Below, piece after piece: positions 1-9,769 of a DNA stretch of 64,000 nt (the first letter of the stretch is position 1; each line of letters opens with the position of its first letter). Under the pieces are notes generated by a model, which had not been told where the DNA came from, did not search any database, and saw only the letters and a program-made list of their open reading frames with translations. The position numbers were made by a program, and so were the translations under genes. Source of the stretch: Alkalibacterium sp034520745 (GTDB lineage Bacteria; Bacillota; Bacilli; Lactobacillales; Carnobacteriaceae_A); NCBI GenBank assembly GCA_034520745.1, contig JAXHNF010000003.1, positions 62,001 through 126,000 on the forward strand, written 5' to 3'.

Positions 1-559
1 GATTGGTTGTCTGTTCGATATTGGTCAGGAAGCACCACTTTAGAACTTGTCGGATTTGTTTCGGAAATCCTTCCGATCAGACCATTCCCTGACATGACCG
101 GCATGCCTGTTTCCACACCGTCCTGACTTCCGCGGTCGACAACCAGCTGGTCGACCCAGCTGTCCGGAGTTACGTGAAATAACAGTCCCTGAAATCAGTC
201 CGGAAATCAGTTAAAGACTGTCTGAGTTGCAGTTCTTCTTCAAGTCGGTCGTTTTCATCTTTAAGTGTACCCAATTCAGCCTGACGTTCATAAATCTTGT
301 CTATTTCAATTTTCAGTCTCTGATTCTCTTCATACGTGTCCTGCAGATCATCGATCGAATCAAATACGCCGATGATAGCATTGGCCGGTCTTGAGTAGAC
401 CCTGCCGAGCAGGGCAGTGATGTCGTTTGTTGCCTGCTGAATGAAAGGAATGTTTCCTGTACTCCCCATCGAAAGAGAAATAAGCGAAACGAACAGGATA
501 ACACTGATGAGCAATGCGATTAATTTTTTGTTTGTAAAAAACTGATTCAAGTGTGACAC
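1..559 (-). CDS. mreC: Rod shape-determining protein MreC, 5' part (cut by window edge, frame breaks)
   Basis: MreC is a membrane-anchored scaffold of the elongasome that links MreB to the wall-synthesis enzymes outside the membrane. Seen: a short basic N-terminus, one membrane helix at about residues 12-32, then a charged coiled coil at about 65-115, as in the family. After about position 185 the sense moves to other frames: the segment DSWVDQLVVDRG and GVETGMPVMSGNGLIGRI follows at about 40-155, and the frame shifts again near 30. Both breaks look like single-base indels. The gene lies 147 bases downstream of mreB on the same strand, the usual mreB-mreC order. The 3' end lies outside the window. 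Confidence 0.85.
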
Positions 560-706
560 CTCTTATAATTTTACTTCGCTTATTTTACCATAGATCCTGA
601 CAGGTTCGTAGAGGACAGATGCAAAAAGACCGGTGCTGCACGATAATCAGAAAGCAGCATTCAGTAAACTAGCGGGAAGAATATTCTTCCCGCTAGCCGT
701 TGTATT

Positions 707-1721
707 CTATCTGGATTGTTTTCTGTAAATATCCAAGTGATTCAGTGCCTCACCGGTTCCTATCGCAACACAGTTCAAAGGATCACTGGCAACAAAAACC
801 GGGACATCGGTTTCTTCTGCTATGACATCACTAAGATGTTTCAGCAGAGCGCCACCGCCAGTTAAGACGATTCCTCTGTCGATCACGTCTGCTGATATTT
901 CCGGTGACGTATCTTCCAGGGTGCCTTTGACGGCAACAAGAATACCCTTCAATAACTTCTTTGATAGCTTCAGCTGCATCAATGGCCGGGATGGAGATCG
1001 TTTTCGGCAAGCCCGTCAACAGGTCTCTACCGCGTATATCCATAGATCCCATTTCTTTTGCGGCTTCGATCGATGCGCTGCCCAGTTCCATTTTCACGGC
1101 TTCAGCTGTCCGTTCGCCTATGAGCAGATTATACTTGTTCTTGATGAACTGGGTAATGGACTGGTCCATCTGATCTCCGGCCATCTTGATCGTACGGCTG
1201 TGCTGACGATGCCGCCTAAAGAAATCGTCGCTACATCTGTCGTTCCGCCACCGATATCAACGACCATACTTCCTGTTGGTTCGTTCACTGGCAGACCGGC
1301 ACCGATTGCTGCCGCAAAGGGTTCTTCAATCAGATAGGCATCTTTCGCACCGGCCATCTTAAGCTGCATCGATGATGGCTCTCTTTTCAACTTCAGTTCC
1401 GCCGCCGGGAACACAGACCACAACTTCAGGTTTTGATCCGCGTTTTCCTACTGCTTTTGTAATGAAATATTCCAGCATTGCCGCTGTGGTATCGAAATCG
1501 GCGATCACACCATCTTTCATCGGACGCAGTGCCACAATGCTCCCAGGTGTACGGCCGATCATCTTCTGTGCATCTTCACCGACAGAAACGACTTCGTCTG
1601 TGGTTTTGTCTTTCGCTACGACGGAAGGTTCGCCTAGAACGATCCCTTTTCCCTCGACATAAACATTTGTATTAGCGGTACCTAAATCGATACCGACCCC
1701 TTTTTTTCTAAACCAGAACAC
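707..1721 (-). CDS. mreB: Rod shape-determining actin homologue MreB (three frame breaks)
   Basis: MreB is a bacterial actin that polymerises under the membrane and guides lateral wall synthesis. The N-terminus carries the phosphate-1 motif DLGTANTNVYV at residues 10-20; the second phosphate motif DIGGGTTDVA and the late motif TGGGALL are also present. The total length, about 338 codons, fits the family. The reading moves between frames at about 1363 (AIIDAA to KMAGAKDAY), about 1200 (TAVR to KMAGDQMDQ) and about 950 (EVIEG to GILVAVKG), each explained by one extra or missing base. No residue of the nucleotide pocket seems lost. mreC follows. The product assignment is firm; the frame breaks are most likely sequencing errors. 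Confidence 0.92.
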
Positions 1722-1877
1722 TAAAAAATCTCCTTTCAGACTCTAACAAGCTCTCAACTATATTATAAATATTGCATTATATCATTCTACCTTTTTTTAA
1801 AGAAATATGCATCAGTAAAAGGAGAAATTATCTTAAATTTAATATTTGAAACGTCACATTAACGTCTTTTATGTACT

Positions 1878-1907
1878 AAAAAACCGAGCAGGATAGACCC
1901 TGCTCGG
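1878..1907 (-). terminator. Rho-independent terminator after the first cold-shock gene
   Basis: Perfect 9-bp stem CCGAGCAGG/CCTGCTCGG with a 6-base loop. On the minus strand it is followed by a run of T (A run at 1878-1883 on the plus strand). It lies 25 bases past the stop codon of the cold-shock gene. Confidence 0.85.
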
Positions 1908-1931
1908 TTAAAAAATTATAATAGTTTAGTA

Positions 1932-2132
1932 TTAAGCTTTTTCTACGTTAGCTGCTTGAGGTCCGCGAGCGCCTTCTTCAATATCGAAAGTAACTGCTTG
2001 TCCTTCTTCTAATGATTTGAATCCTTCTTCGTTGATAGCTGAGAAATGTACAAATACGTCGTCTGCACCTTCACGCTCGATAAATCCAAATCCTTTTTCT
2101 GCGTTGAACCATTTTACTGTACCGTTTTCCAT
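1932..2132 (-). CDS. Cold-shock protein, CspA family
   Basis: Single OB-fold RNA chaperone of 66 residues that melts RNA structure after cold shock and in growth. Both RNA-binding motifs are intact: RNP1 as KGFGFI at residues 13-18 and RNP2 as VFVHF at 26-30, with W8 and the basic patch KWFNAEKG. The start is set by GAGGAGG a few bases upstream. It is a monocistronic unit with its own promoter, a leader of roughly 110 nt and a strong terminator. A second, similar gene lies at 22351-22551. Which Csp paralogue it matches cannot be decided from sequence alone. Confidence 0.95.
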   Translation of the reverse strand: MENGTVKWFNAEKGFGFIEREGADDVFVHFSAINEEGFKSLEEGQAVTFDIEEGARGPQAANVEKA

Positions 2133-2248
2133 ATTACTGTTTCCTCCTCGTGCTTTTAATGCACAAATTATTTCACATTATTGCTAAAGTACGAATCGGA
2201 ATGTTGTTACACATTACTTTTTTCTTTCCCTAACAAAATGCTAAATTC

Positions 2249-2277
2249 ATAATATCACGCGTATTTTATTAATGCAA
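2249..2277 (-). promoter_or_regulatory. SigmaA promoter of the first cold-shock gene
   Basis: On the minus strand: -35 TTGCAT, 17-base spacer, -10 TATTAT. It predicts a leader of about 110 nt before the start codon, in line with the structured leaders of cold-shock mRNAs. Confidence 0.75.
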
Positions 2278-2335
2278 GTCATCAGTCCTGATAATTCAAA
2301 ACAGATGAGTGAGTCATTTGATTGAATCAGGAGGC

Positions 2336-3019
2336 TTACAAGACTCCGGACTCTTTCAGACTGATATAATCATCTTCTCCGATGATGAAATGATCCAGAA
2401 GTTCGATGCCCACGATTTCTCCAGCTTCTTTCATCCTCTTTGTAAAGGAAAGATCTGCTTCTGAAGGTTCAGGATTTCCTGAAGGATGATTATGGGCAAT
2501 AATGATCCTCGCAGAAGAATACTTGATCGCTGCTTTGAAAATCTCTCTCGGATGAGCAACACTTGAATTCAGACTGCCTTTGAAAATTGTCTCCTTCTTG
2601 ATTATTTCGTTCTTTGTATTCAGAAACAAGCCGACGACCAGTTCCTGCTGGAGACCCTTTAGTTCCTCCATCAGTAATTTGCCGACAAACTGGCTGCTGG
2701 TGACCGTACCTTCTTTCAATACGGTCGTTTTTGCCATCCGTTTGCCTAATTCGATTGAGGCCAGGAGTTCAACTGCTTTCGTTCTGCCTATCCCCGGGAT
2801 AGACTGCAGCTCCTCAAGAGACGCATGCTTGAACATATACAAATCGTCGAAATGCGAAAAAATCTGCATACTCAGCTGCAGCACATTACAGTCTTTCGTC
2901 CCCGTTCGGAGCAGAATAGCAAGCAGTTCGTGATTGGCTAGTGCAGATGGCCCGTATTCAGCCAGTCGTTCTCTCGGTCGCGATTGTTGTGGAACATCAA
3001 TAAATTTCTGATTCAGCAT
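2336..3019 (-). CDS. radC: RadC family JAB/MPN-domain protein
   Basis: Complete 227-residue RadC-like protein. The N-terminal part has helix-hairpin-helix character (SIPGIGRTKAVELLAS, about residues 71-86). The C-terminal JAB domain carries an intact metal-binding motif HNHPSGN...D, about residues 176-187, typical of a JAMM fold. The family was long named for DNA repair, but its biochemical role is unsettled. The start is preceded by AGGAGG. It lies just after the terminator of the valS-HAD operon and upstream of the cold-shock gene, probably as its own unit. No frame problems. Confidence 0.93.
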   Translation of the reverse strand: MLNQKFIDVPQQSRPRERLAEYGPSALANHELLAILLRTGTKDCNVLQLSMQIFSHFDDLYMFKHASLEELQSIPGIGRTKAVELLASIELGKRMAKTTVLKEGTVTSSQFVGKLLMEELKGLQQELVVGLFLNTKNEIIKKETIFKGSLNSSVAHPREIFKAAIKYSSARIIIAHNHPSGNPEPSEADLSFTKRMKEAGEIVGIELLDHFIIGEDDYISLKESGVL

Positions 3020-3036
3020 CTATGGTTTCCTCCTAT

Positions 3037-3068
3037 AAAAAAGAAGAGAAGATTTTTATCTTCTCTTC
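3037..3068 (-). terminator. Terminator after the valS-HAD operon
   Basis: Stem GAAGAGAAGAT/ATCTTCTCTTC with a 4-base loop followed by six T on the minus strand. It lies 16 bases after the HAD stop codon and abuts the radC ribosome-binding site. Confidence 0.85.
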
Positions 3069-3083
3069 AATAGATACTGTCAT

Positions 3084-3740
3084 TTAAATTATTTTCTCAC
3101 TTTTTATTTTGATTAGAATTTCTTCTAAATTCTCACATATATCTAATGTCATGGATTTGGCTTCTTTTGTGGGCTGGATCAAGTCCGGGATCATTACAAC
3201 TTTATACCCTGCTGAATGAGCGGCGCGGATACCATTTAGTGAATCTTCCAGTACAAGAACATCAGAGTTGTCATCTCCGACGAGTTGAACGGCTTTTTGA
3301 AAGATTTCAGGATGCGGCTTGGATTTTTCAACCTCATCTCCTCCAATATAGTCATCAAAGTAAGAAAGCACATTCGTCAGCCTCAGAAGTTTTTCTACCA
3401 GCTTCTTATCAGAGCTGGAGGCAACGACAGTTCATATATCCATTCTCTTTCAGATAAGCAAGAAGCTCGAGCAAGCCTTTTTTAAGTTCAGGCGGTTCCG
3501 ACAACAGCAGCTCTTCCACATCTTTTTTGCTGTCAATGACAAATTGATCCACGTTGTTTTCCGGAAATTCATTATACATGGCCTCCAAAAAGTCTGCTTC
3601 ACTTGCACCAATATACTTTTCATAAAAGGATAGTCAAAAGGGATACTTAACGCATCTGCCGTTTTCTGATTTGCCTTGTAGTAAAGAGTTTCCGTGTCAA
3701 ACATCAGACCATCCATATCGAAAACAACTATTTTAGTCAT
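3084..3740 (-). CDS. HAD superfamily hydrolase, beta-phosphoglucomutase-like (two frame breaks)
   Basis: Phosphatase or phosphomutase of the HAD superfamily, about 219 residues. Motif I is DMDGLMFDTE at residues 8-17, with both aspartates; motif III and IV parts are visible as KSKPHPEIF and VLVLEDSLNGIRAA. Frame breaks lie near 3630 (a T run one base short; the sense continues as YIGASEADFLEAM) and near 3436 (A loss before VVASSSDKK). It starts 3 bases after the valS stop and shares its transcript and the terminator behind it, so it is probably controlled by valine supply through the T-box. The substrate cannot be told from sequence; these enzymes act on small phosphosugars or nucleotides. 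Confidence 0.85.
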
Positions 3741-3742
3741 AT

Positions 3743-6392
3743 TCAGCCTTCTTTGATCTGTTTCAGTTTATCGATCTGACTGGAAACTGCCTCAAGTTTA
3801 TCCCGGTAATCTTTTCCTTTCGCTTCTTCTGCTTCGACGATTTTGTCCGGAGCGTTCTGAACAAATTTTTCATTTGCCAGTTTTTTCTCCACTCTATCGA
3901 TTTCCTGCTGCCACTTGGTTTTTTCCTGCTCCAGGCGACTGATTTCTTCACTGATATCAACCAGACCAGCCAGGGGAAGATAGACCTCTGCTCCGGAGAT
4001 GACGGCTGATTTCACTTCACCAGGAACTTCAATTTCAGTGTCGATCACCAGTTCATTCGGATTACAGAAACGTTCGATAAAGGACTGATTATCCAGCAAA
4101 AATGTTTTTTCCTTATCGGATTTGGTCTTGATCAATATGTCGATCTCTTTTGATAACGGACGGTTTGCTTCCAGTCTGATCGAAGCGGACCGAACGGATG
4201 AGCTCAATGAGCATTTCCATATTCACTATGGCTTCATCATCATCAAATCTGCTTTCTGTTACCGGGTAGGCAGCTTTGACAAGCGACTCTCCCTCATGTG
4301 GAATATGTTCCCATATCTCTTCGGTGACAAAGGGCATGACCGGATGCAGTAACCGCAGCGTCTGATCCAGCACGTGAACCAGGACAGATTTCGTCGTTAC
4401 CTTCTGCTCGTCAGTCCCTTGGATGAGAAGTTCTTTACTCATTTCAATATACCAGTCACAATAATCATCCCAGATAAAGGTGTAAAGTTTTCTTCCGGCT
4501 TCGCCGAATTCAAATTTCTCGAATAATTCTGTCACTTGTCTGACCGTTTCATTTAAACGTGCCAGGATCCATTTATCCGCAATTGATTTTTCTCCGGACA
4601 AATCAATGTCTACATGGGAGAAGTCTTCCAAATTCATAATGACGTAACGGCTGGCGTTCCAGATCTTGTTGATGAAATTCCACGCCGCATCCATTTTTTC
4701 ATAGCTGAAACGCACGTCCTGTCCCGGAGCGGAACCGTTGGACAGGAACCATCTCAACGCGTCAGCACCATACTGATCGATGACTTCCATCGGATCGATC
4801 CCATTTCCTAAAGACTTGCTCATTTTCCGGCCCTGTTCATCCGGATCAGTCCATGGATCAGGACATTTTTAAAGGGGGCTTTCCCGGTAAATTCCAGGCT
4901 CTGGAAGATCATACGGCTCACCCAGAAGAAGATGATGTCATACCCTGTCACAAGGGTGCTGGTCGGGAAGTATTTCTTGAAATCGGCTGAATCCGTATCC
5001 GGCCAGCCCATGGTCGAAAACGGCCAAAGCGCGGAACTGAACCACGTGTCCAGCACGTCATTGTCCTGCTCCCAGTTTTCGCTGTCCGCCGGTGCCTCTT
5101 CTCCGACGTAGACTTCTCCCGTCTCTTTATGGTACCAGGCCGGAATCCGGTGTCCCCACCACAGTTGTCTGGAAATAACCCAGTCATGGACGCTTTCCAT
5201 CCAGTTGTTGAATGTTTTCTCGAATCGTTCGGGCACAAAGTTCACTTTATCTTCTGTCTGCTGGTTTTCAAGCGCACGCTCCGCCAGCGGCTGCATTTTT
5301 ACGAACCATTGCGTTGACAGTCTCGGTTCCACAATGACGCCGGTCCGTTCAGAGTGTCCGACGCTATGGGTCATTTCTTCGATTTTAATAAGGTATCCCG
5401 CGTCCTTCAGATCCTTGACGAGTGCTTTTCTGGCATCGAAACGGTCCATGCCTTCATATTTGCCCGCATGTTCATTCATCGAACCGTCCGTGTTCATGAC
5501 ATTCAACTGTTCAAGATCATGACGTTTACCTATTTCAAAGTCATTCGGGTCGTGTGCTGGTGTGATTTTCACTACGCCGGTTCCGAACGCCATGTCTACA
5601 TAGTCATCTGCGATGACCGTGAGTTCGCGCTCAACGACTGGAAGCAGGACCTTTTTCCCGATCAGATGCTGATATCTCTCGTCTTCAGGGTGAACGGCTA
5701 CAGCTGTATCACCAAGCAGCGTTTCCGGACGCGTTGTGGCTATCTCCACGTTGCCTTCTCCACCAACAATAGGATACTTTATGTGATAGAATGCGCCGTT
5801 CACATCTTTATGATCAACTTCGATGTCGGATAAGAGCAGTCCGGGCTTTAAGATCCCAGTTAATGATGTACTCTCCGCGGTAGATAAGTCCTTTTTTGTA
5901 AAGGTCCACAAATACTTTGTTTACAGCATCATTGAGACCCTGGTCCAAAGTGAATCTCTCTCTGGAGTAGTCAACGGAGATTCCTACTTTTGACCACTGA
6001 CTGCGGATGTTATCAGCGTATTCTTCCTTCCATTCCCAGACTTTTTCCAGAAATTTCTCTCTGCCCAGGTCATACCTGGAGATAGAATCCTGTGCCAGTT
6101 TTTCTTCAACTTTCGCCTGCGTCGCGATCCCTGCATGATCCATGCCCGGCAGCCACAAAGCATCATAGCCCTGCATTCTTTTCTGTCTTATTATAATGTC
6201 CTGCAGCGTCGTATCCCAGGCATGGCCAAGATGCAGCTTGCCGGTAACATTGGGTGGCGGAATAACGACAGAGTAAGGGTCGGTACCCTTATCATCTGGT
6301 CGGAACAAATCTTTCTCCAGCCATTTTTCATAGCGTCCCTCTTCCACTTTTTGAGGCTCATACTTTTTTGACATATCCAGATCTTTTTCCAT
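3743..6392 (-). CDS. valS: Valyl-tRNA synthetase (three or more frame breaks)
   Basis: Class I synthetase that charges tRNA-Val and edits mischarged threonine. The total length, about 883 codons, equals the Bacillus enzyme. The HIGH motif is HLGH within NVTGKLHLGHAW at about residue 50; the KMSKS motif is present as GRKMSKSLGN but straddles a frame break at about 4822. Other breaks lie at about 5830-5900 and about 4190. A C-terminal coiled coil of about 80 residues, usual for ValS, ends the protein. The start has AAGGAGTG upstream. The gene is preceded by a T-box leader, so it is induced when uncharged tRNA-Val builds up. The HAD gene follows at once. Confidence 0.95.
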
Positions 6393-6411
6393 AATATTTC
6401 ACTCCTTTTTT

Positions 6412-6660
6412 CATTAAAAAAAGCATCCATCCTGTGACTATAGGACGAATGCTTCGCGGTACCACCTAAATTACCACTATTAAAATACTTAGTGATCTCT
6501 TAATAACAGGATTAATGGTCTGTCAGTCCAGATACAGTTACTGTTTTCACTGCATCAGCTCACACGCTACTTCGTTGACCGGATGGACCAGGGATTCTCA
6601 GCATACACCCATTCTCTAAGATCATCTCAATCACTACTACTCGTGCTCATGGCTTTTGGT
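6412..6660 (-). promoter_or_regulatory. T-box riboswitch of valS (specifier GUC)
   Basis: Minus-strand leader. The T-box core AGGTGGTACCGCG is at 6455-6467; just behind it a long terminator stem (6421-6434 with 6441-6454) ends in a T run. Stem I features lie upstream: AGAGA, GCTGAGA and a GTC triplet followed by A at 6577-6579, a valine codon in the place of the specifier. The UGGU of the T-box bulge fits a tRNA with an A discriminator, as tRNA-Val has. Uncharged tRNA-Val should favour the antiterminator. The leader begins right at the 3' end of the peroxidase gene; the promoter could not be set with confidence. Confidence 0.92.
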
Positions 6661-6668
6661 ATTCACTT

Positions 6669-7174
6669 TCAACTCAACTCAGCTTCTTCATGGCGTGCTG
6701 CTGACAGAGCTTCATCATAATCAGGGTCACCGGACATTTCTTTGACTATTTCTCTATACACGATCATGTCCGTGTCTGTTGAGGAATGAATACAGCACGT
6801 GCAAGTTTATCCAGTTCTTCGATATACAGACCATACTCTTTTGCAAAAGTGCGTTCACTGTCATGCAGCAATACGGTATCCACATCTCTGGATCCAGCCC
6901 ATTCTTCCTGCTGGGTTACGGTGTTGGCTGATATGGATAACACCGTCGTGTTGCTTAATTCTTTTCCTCTCTCGTTGAAGGTATCTGTCTGCCTTGCACA
7001 GGTACTTGTTGTGATATCAGGGAACGTACTCAGGATAACGACTTCTCCTTCGTAGTCTGAGAGTTTTACTTCTTTATTCTCACGGTCTTTCAGGGTAAAG
7101 GAAGGAGCATTCTCTCCCACTTCAGGAATCGGTCCGTTCGTCTGAAATTTTTCACCTTTCATTGTTACGTCCAT
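6669..7174 (-). CDS. tpx: Thiol peroxidase (Tpx-type peroxiredoxin), one frame break
   Basis: Peroxiredoxin that reduces hydrogen and organic peroxides with thioredoxin. About 168 residues. The peroxidatic cysteine lies in PDITTSTCARQTDTFN, matching the Tpx signature. The place of the usual resolving cysteine (in family members a Cys after SADLPFAQ.RW) reads SANTVTQQEEWAGSRD, with no Cys. The sense continues past a frame break near 6785 as TDTDMIVYREIVKEM and ends at 6669. The start has GAAGGGG upstream. It sits between thiI and the valS leader. Family assignment is good; whether it works as a one-Cys enzyme is inference. Confidence 0.85.
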
Positions 7175-7243
7175 TATTTCCCCTTCTTTCCTATAGTATA
7201 CCCATAGTTTAACTGTTTTGAAAGAGTTTTTGCAACCAAAACA

Positions 7244-8461
7244 TCATAAAAGTGCCGTAAATTCCTTTTCCAATTCTGCATTTTCAGATGTTTCTGTATT
7301 TATCTGTTCTATTCGGATCCCCTCTAAAGCACGGTCCATAAGATCTGAGACGTTCAGAGCCGACTCAAAAGCCTGAACTTTTTTCAGTTTTGGTTTCGTC
7401 TTGGGTCTCATCGGAGCAAAAATCGTACAACAGTCTTCATAAGGCTGAACGGCTAATTCAAACGTATCGATCTGCTTGGCAATAGCTATGATGTCATTTT
7501 TATCCGTCGAAATCAGCGGACGCAGTACCGGTGTCGTTGTTACTGCATTGATCGCCAGCATGCTTTCCAGCGTCTGAGAAGCGACCTGCCCCAGCGACTC
7601 GCCGTTCACTATCGCGAGACTGCCTCGTTTTCTTCTTATCTCATCCGTCAGTCTCAACATCATCCTCCTTGTGATAGTCATGGAATATTCATCCGGCACA
7701 AGTTTTTTTATCTGTTCCTGGATTTCTGTAAAAGGAACTTCAATGAATGTGATCTCTCCGGCGAAACGGGACAACTTAGCGGTAAGATCTTTAGCCTTCT
7801 TCAATGCCTGCGGGCTGGTGTATGGTGGACTGTGAAAATGGACTGCCTCAATAGCCATTCCTCTTCTTAAGGCAAGATAGCCGGCAACTGGAGAATCGAT
7901 TCCGCCTGACATCATCAGTGTTCCTTTACCTGAAGAACCGACGGGAAGACCACCCAAACCCTCCTGCGTATCGACTGAAATAAATATGCCTCTTTCTCTT
8001 ACTTCGACCCTTGCTGCTATGGCAGGATCTTTCATTTTTACTCGGATGTCCTCAAACGCTTCTTCGACAGCTGCTCCTAATATGTGGTTCAGCTCATTCG
8101 TATCGTATTCAAATGAATGGTCTGAGCGTCGGGTGTTGATTTCGAAAGACATCCCTGCACTGTAATTTTTTTCGATCAGTCTTATGACCGCTTCTTTCGC
8201 TGCTTCGATGGACTTTTCGACTCGAATAACCGGTGAAAATGACTGAATACCGAAAACATCATTCAAATCTTTGATCACCGCATCAGCATCATCTCCGTTC
8301 AGCTTGATATGCATGCGGTCACGGTTATAGGACACTTTCAATTTATTATACTCAGCCAGTTTCTTCCTGACATTTTTATTTAGTTTCTTGATAAATATTT
8401 TTTTGTTTTTGCCTTTGGTGGACAACTCACCGTACCTGATCATCAATTCTGTGATTTCCAA
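7244..8461 (-). CDS. thiI: tRNA 4-thiouridine synthase ThiI
   Basis: Makes s4U at position 8 of tRNA and can supply sulfur for thiamine. Complete, 405 residues. N-terminal ferredoxin-like and THUMP region (about 1-165), then the adenylating PP-loop domain with SGGIDSPVAGYLALRRG at about 184-200 and a later CC pair in YEDCCTIFAP. The rhodanese domain of the E. coli protein is absent, as in Firmicutes. It starts 12 bases after the cysteine desulfurase that should give it sulfur; the two form the known Gram-positive pair. The length and unbroken frame support a functional gene. Confidence 0.95.
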   Translation of the reverse strand: MEITELMIRYGELSTKGKNKKIFIKKLNKNVRKKLAEYNKLKVSYNRDRMHIKLNGDDADAVIKDLNDVFGIQSFSPVIRVEKSIEAAKEAVIRLIEKNYSAGMSFEINTRRSDHSFEYDTNELNHILGAAVEEAFEDIRVKMKDPAIAARVEVRERGIFISVDTQEGLGGLPVGSSGKGTLMMSGGIDSPVAGYLALRRGMAIEAVHFHSPPYTSPQALKKAKDLTAKLSRFAGEITFIEVPFTEIQEQIKKLVPDEYSMTITRRMMLRLTDEIRRKRGSLAIVNGESLGQVASQTLESMLAINAVTTTPVLRPLISTDKNDIIAIAKQIDTFELAVQPYEDCCTIFAPMRPKTKPKLKKVQAFESALNVSDLMDRALEGIRIEQINTETSENAELEKEFTALL

Positions 8462-8473
8462 ATTTGTTCTCCT

Positions 8474-9611
8474 TTATTCGATCGTTTTTAATTGTGAACG
8501 CACTTTGTCAAACACGTCCTTGAATGTGTCGATTTCCTGACCAGTATTCAAGTAACCAAGACTTATTCGGACCGCTGAATCTGCTTCTTGTCTAGTGTAG
8601 CCCATTTCAGCAACAGAATGAATCCGGTCCTTCTTCCTGCTCGAACAGGCGCTTGTCGTGGAAATGTAAATATTGCTTTTTTCTAGAGCATGAACCACAA
8701 CTTCGCCTTTTATGTTCCGGATGCCGAAACAGATAATGTGAGGCGCGCTGTCTTCAGGTGTAAAAACAGTGACGTTCTCAAGCGAAGAGAAATAATTCAG
8801 CAAAGTACGTTTCATCTCCGTGAAGATCAGCCTGTTTTTTTTCACTGTTTTCCATCAGCAGCCTCAATGCCTTGGCTAATGCGGCATTCCCCGGCAGGTT
8901 TTCTGTACCGTTTCTAATCCCGTCTTCCTGTCCGCCACCGCTTGACATGGGCGAGAGATTCCGGCCTTTTTTTACATATACAAACCCTGTACCTTTGGGT
9001 GCATGAAACTTGTGACCGGAAAAAGCAGCCAAATCGATTCGTGACGTGTTCAGGTCAAGCTCTATTTTCCCGATCGCCTGCACGGCATCCACATGAAAAT
9101 GGATCGACGGAAAGTTTTCCAGCAGTTCACCTACTTCTCTGATCGGCTGCAGACTGCCTGTTTCATTATTGACAGCCATCAAAGATACCAAAACGGTTTC
9201 TCTGGTGATGGCATTTTTCAAATCCTCCAGACTGATTTTCCCCTCTTGATTTACTGACAGGTAAGTAACCTCCCAGCCCAGAGTCTCCAGTTGTTCCATG
9301 CTTCTGATCACTGCGGGATGCTCGGTGCATGAAGTGATAATGTGACGGCCATAATTCATTTTTTCAAAAGCCGTACCTTTTACAGCCAGATTATCCCCCT
9401 CAGTGCCTCCACTCGTGAAATAAATTTCTTCCTGACTGACTCCCAGCAGTTCTGCGACCTGCTTTCGTGACCGCGTCAGAAGCTGCGCAGACTGTTCACC
9501 TAGCTTGTGGAGACTTGACGGATTACCGAAATAGTTCAGACTGACAGATTCATAGGTCTGAAGGACGGACTGATCGATTTTTGTCGTAGCAGAATTATCA
9601 AAGTAAATCAT
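8474..9611 (-). CDS. Cysteine desulfurase, NifS/IscS family partner of ThiI (one frame break)
   Basis: PLP enzyme that takes sulfur from cysteine as a persulfide. About 379 residues. PLP lysine in SGHKFHAPKGTGF; PLP-contacting histidine in CTEHPAV; catalytic cysteine in the loop TTSACSSRKKD. The frame breaks near 8840, and the C-terminal third, beginning MKRTLLNYFSSL, follows in another frame. Directly upstream of thiI and in the thiI-desulfurase-ezrA order known from Bacillus, where the orthologue is called NifZ, so its main role is probably tRNA thiolation rather than general Fe-S assembly. That role is inference from context. Confidence 0.9.
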
Positions 9612-9715
9612 CTTGCACCTCTTTTTGAGTCTTGATTAATCAAACTCTGTCTATTATAACAAAATTCTTCCACGCTTCAAGTCATGACAGGATTTAAATC
9701 TTTTTGTGCTGCAGC

Positions 9716-9757
9716 AAAAAACTCTCAGCCGATGTCATTGCCGATCGGTCTGAGAGT
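9716..9757 (-). terminator. Terminator after ezrA
   Basis: Stem ACTCTCAGCCGAT pairing with ATCGGTCTGAGAGT (one bulge), followed on the minus strand by a T run (A run at 9716-9721 plus). Confidence 0.8.
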
Positions 9758-9769
9758 CTTGTGTTCAAC

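Noticed and set aside
822..1337. Long open frame on the plus strand over mreB
   Set aside because: Shadow frame of mreB; no family sense or ribosome-binding site. The same holds for plus-strand frames over ileS, valS, murD and pbpX.
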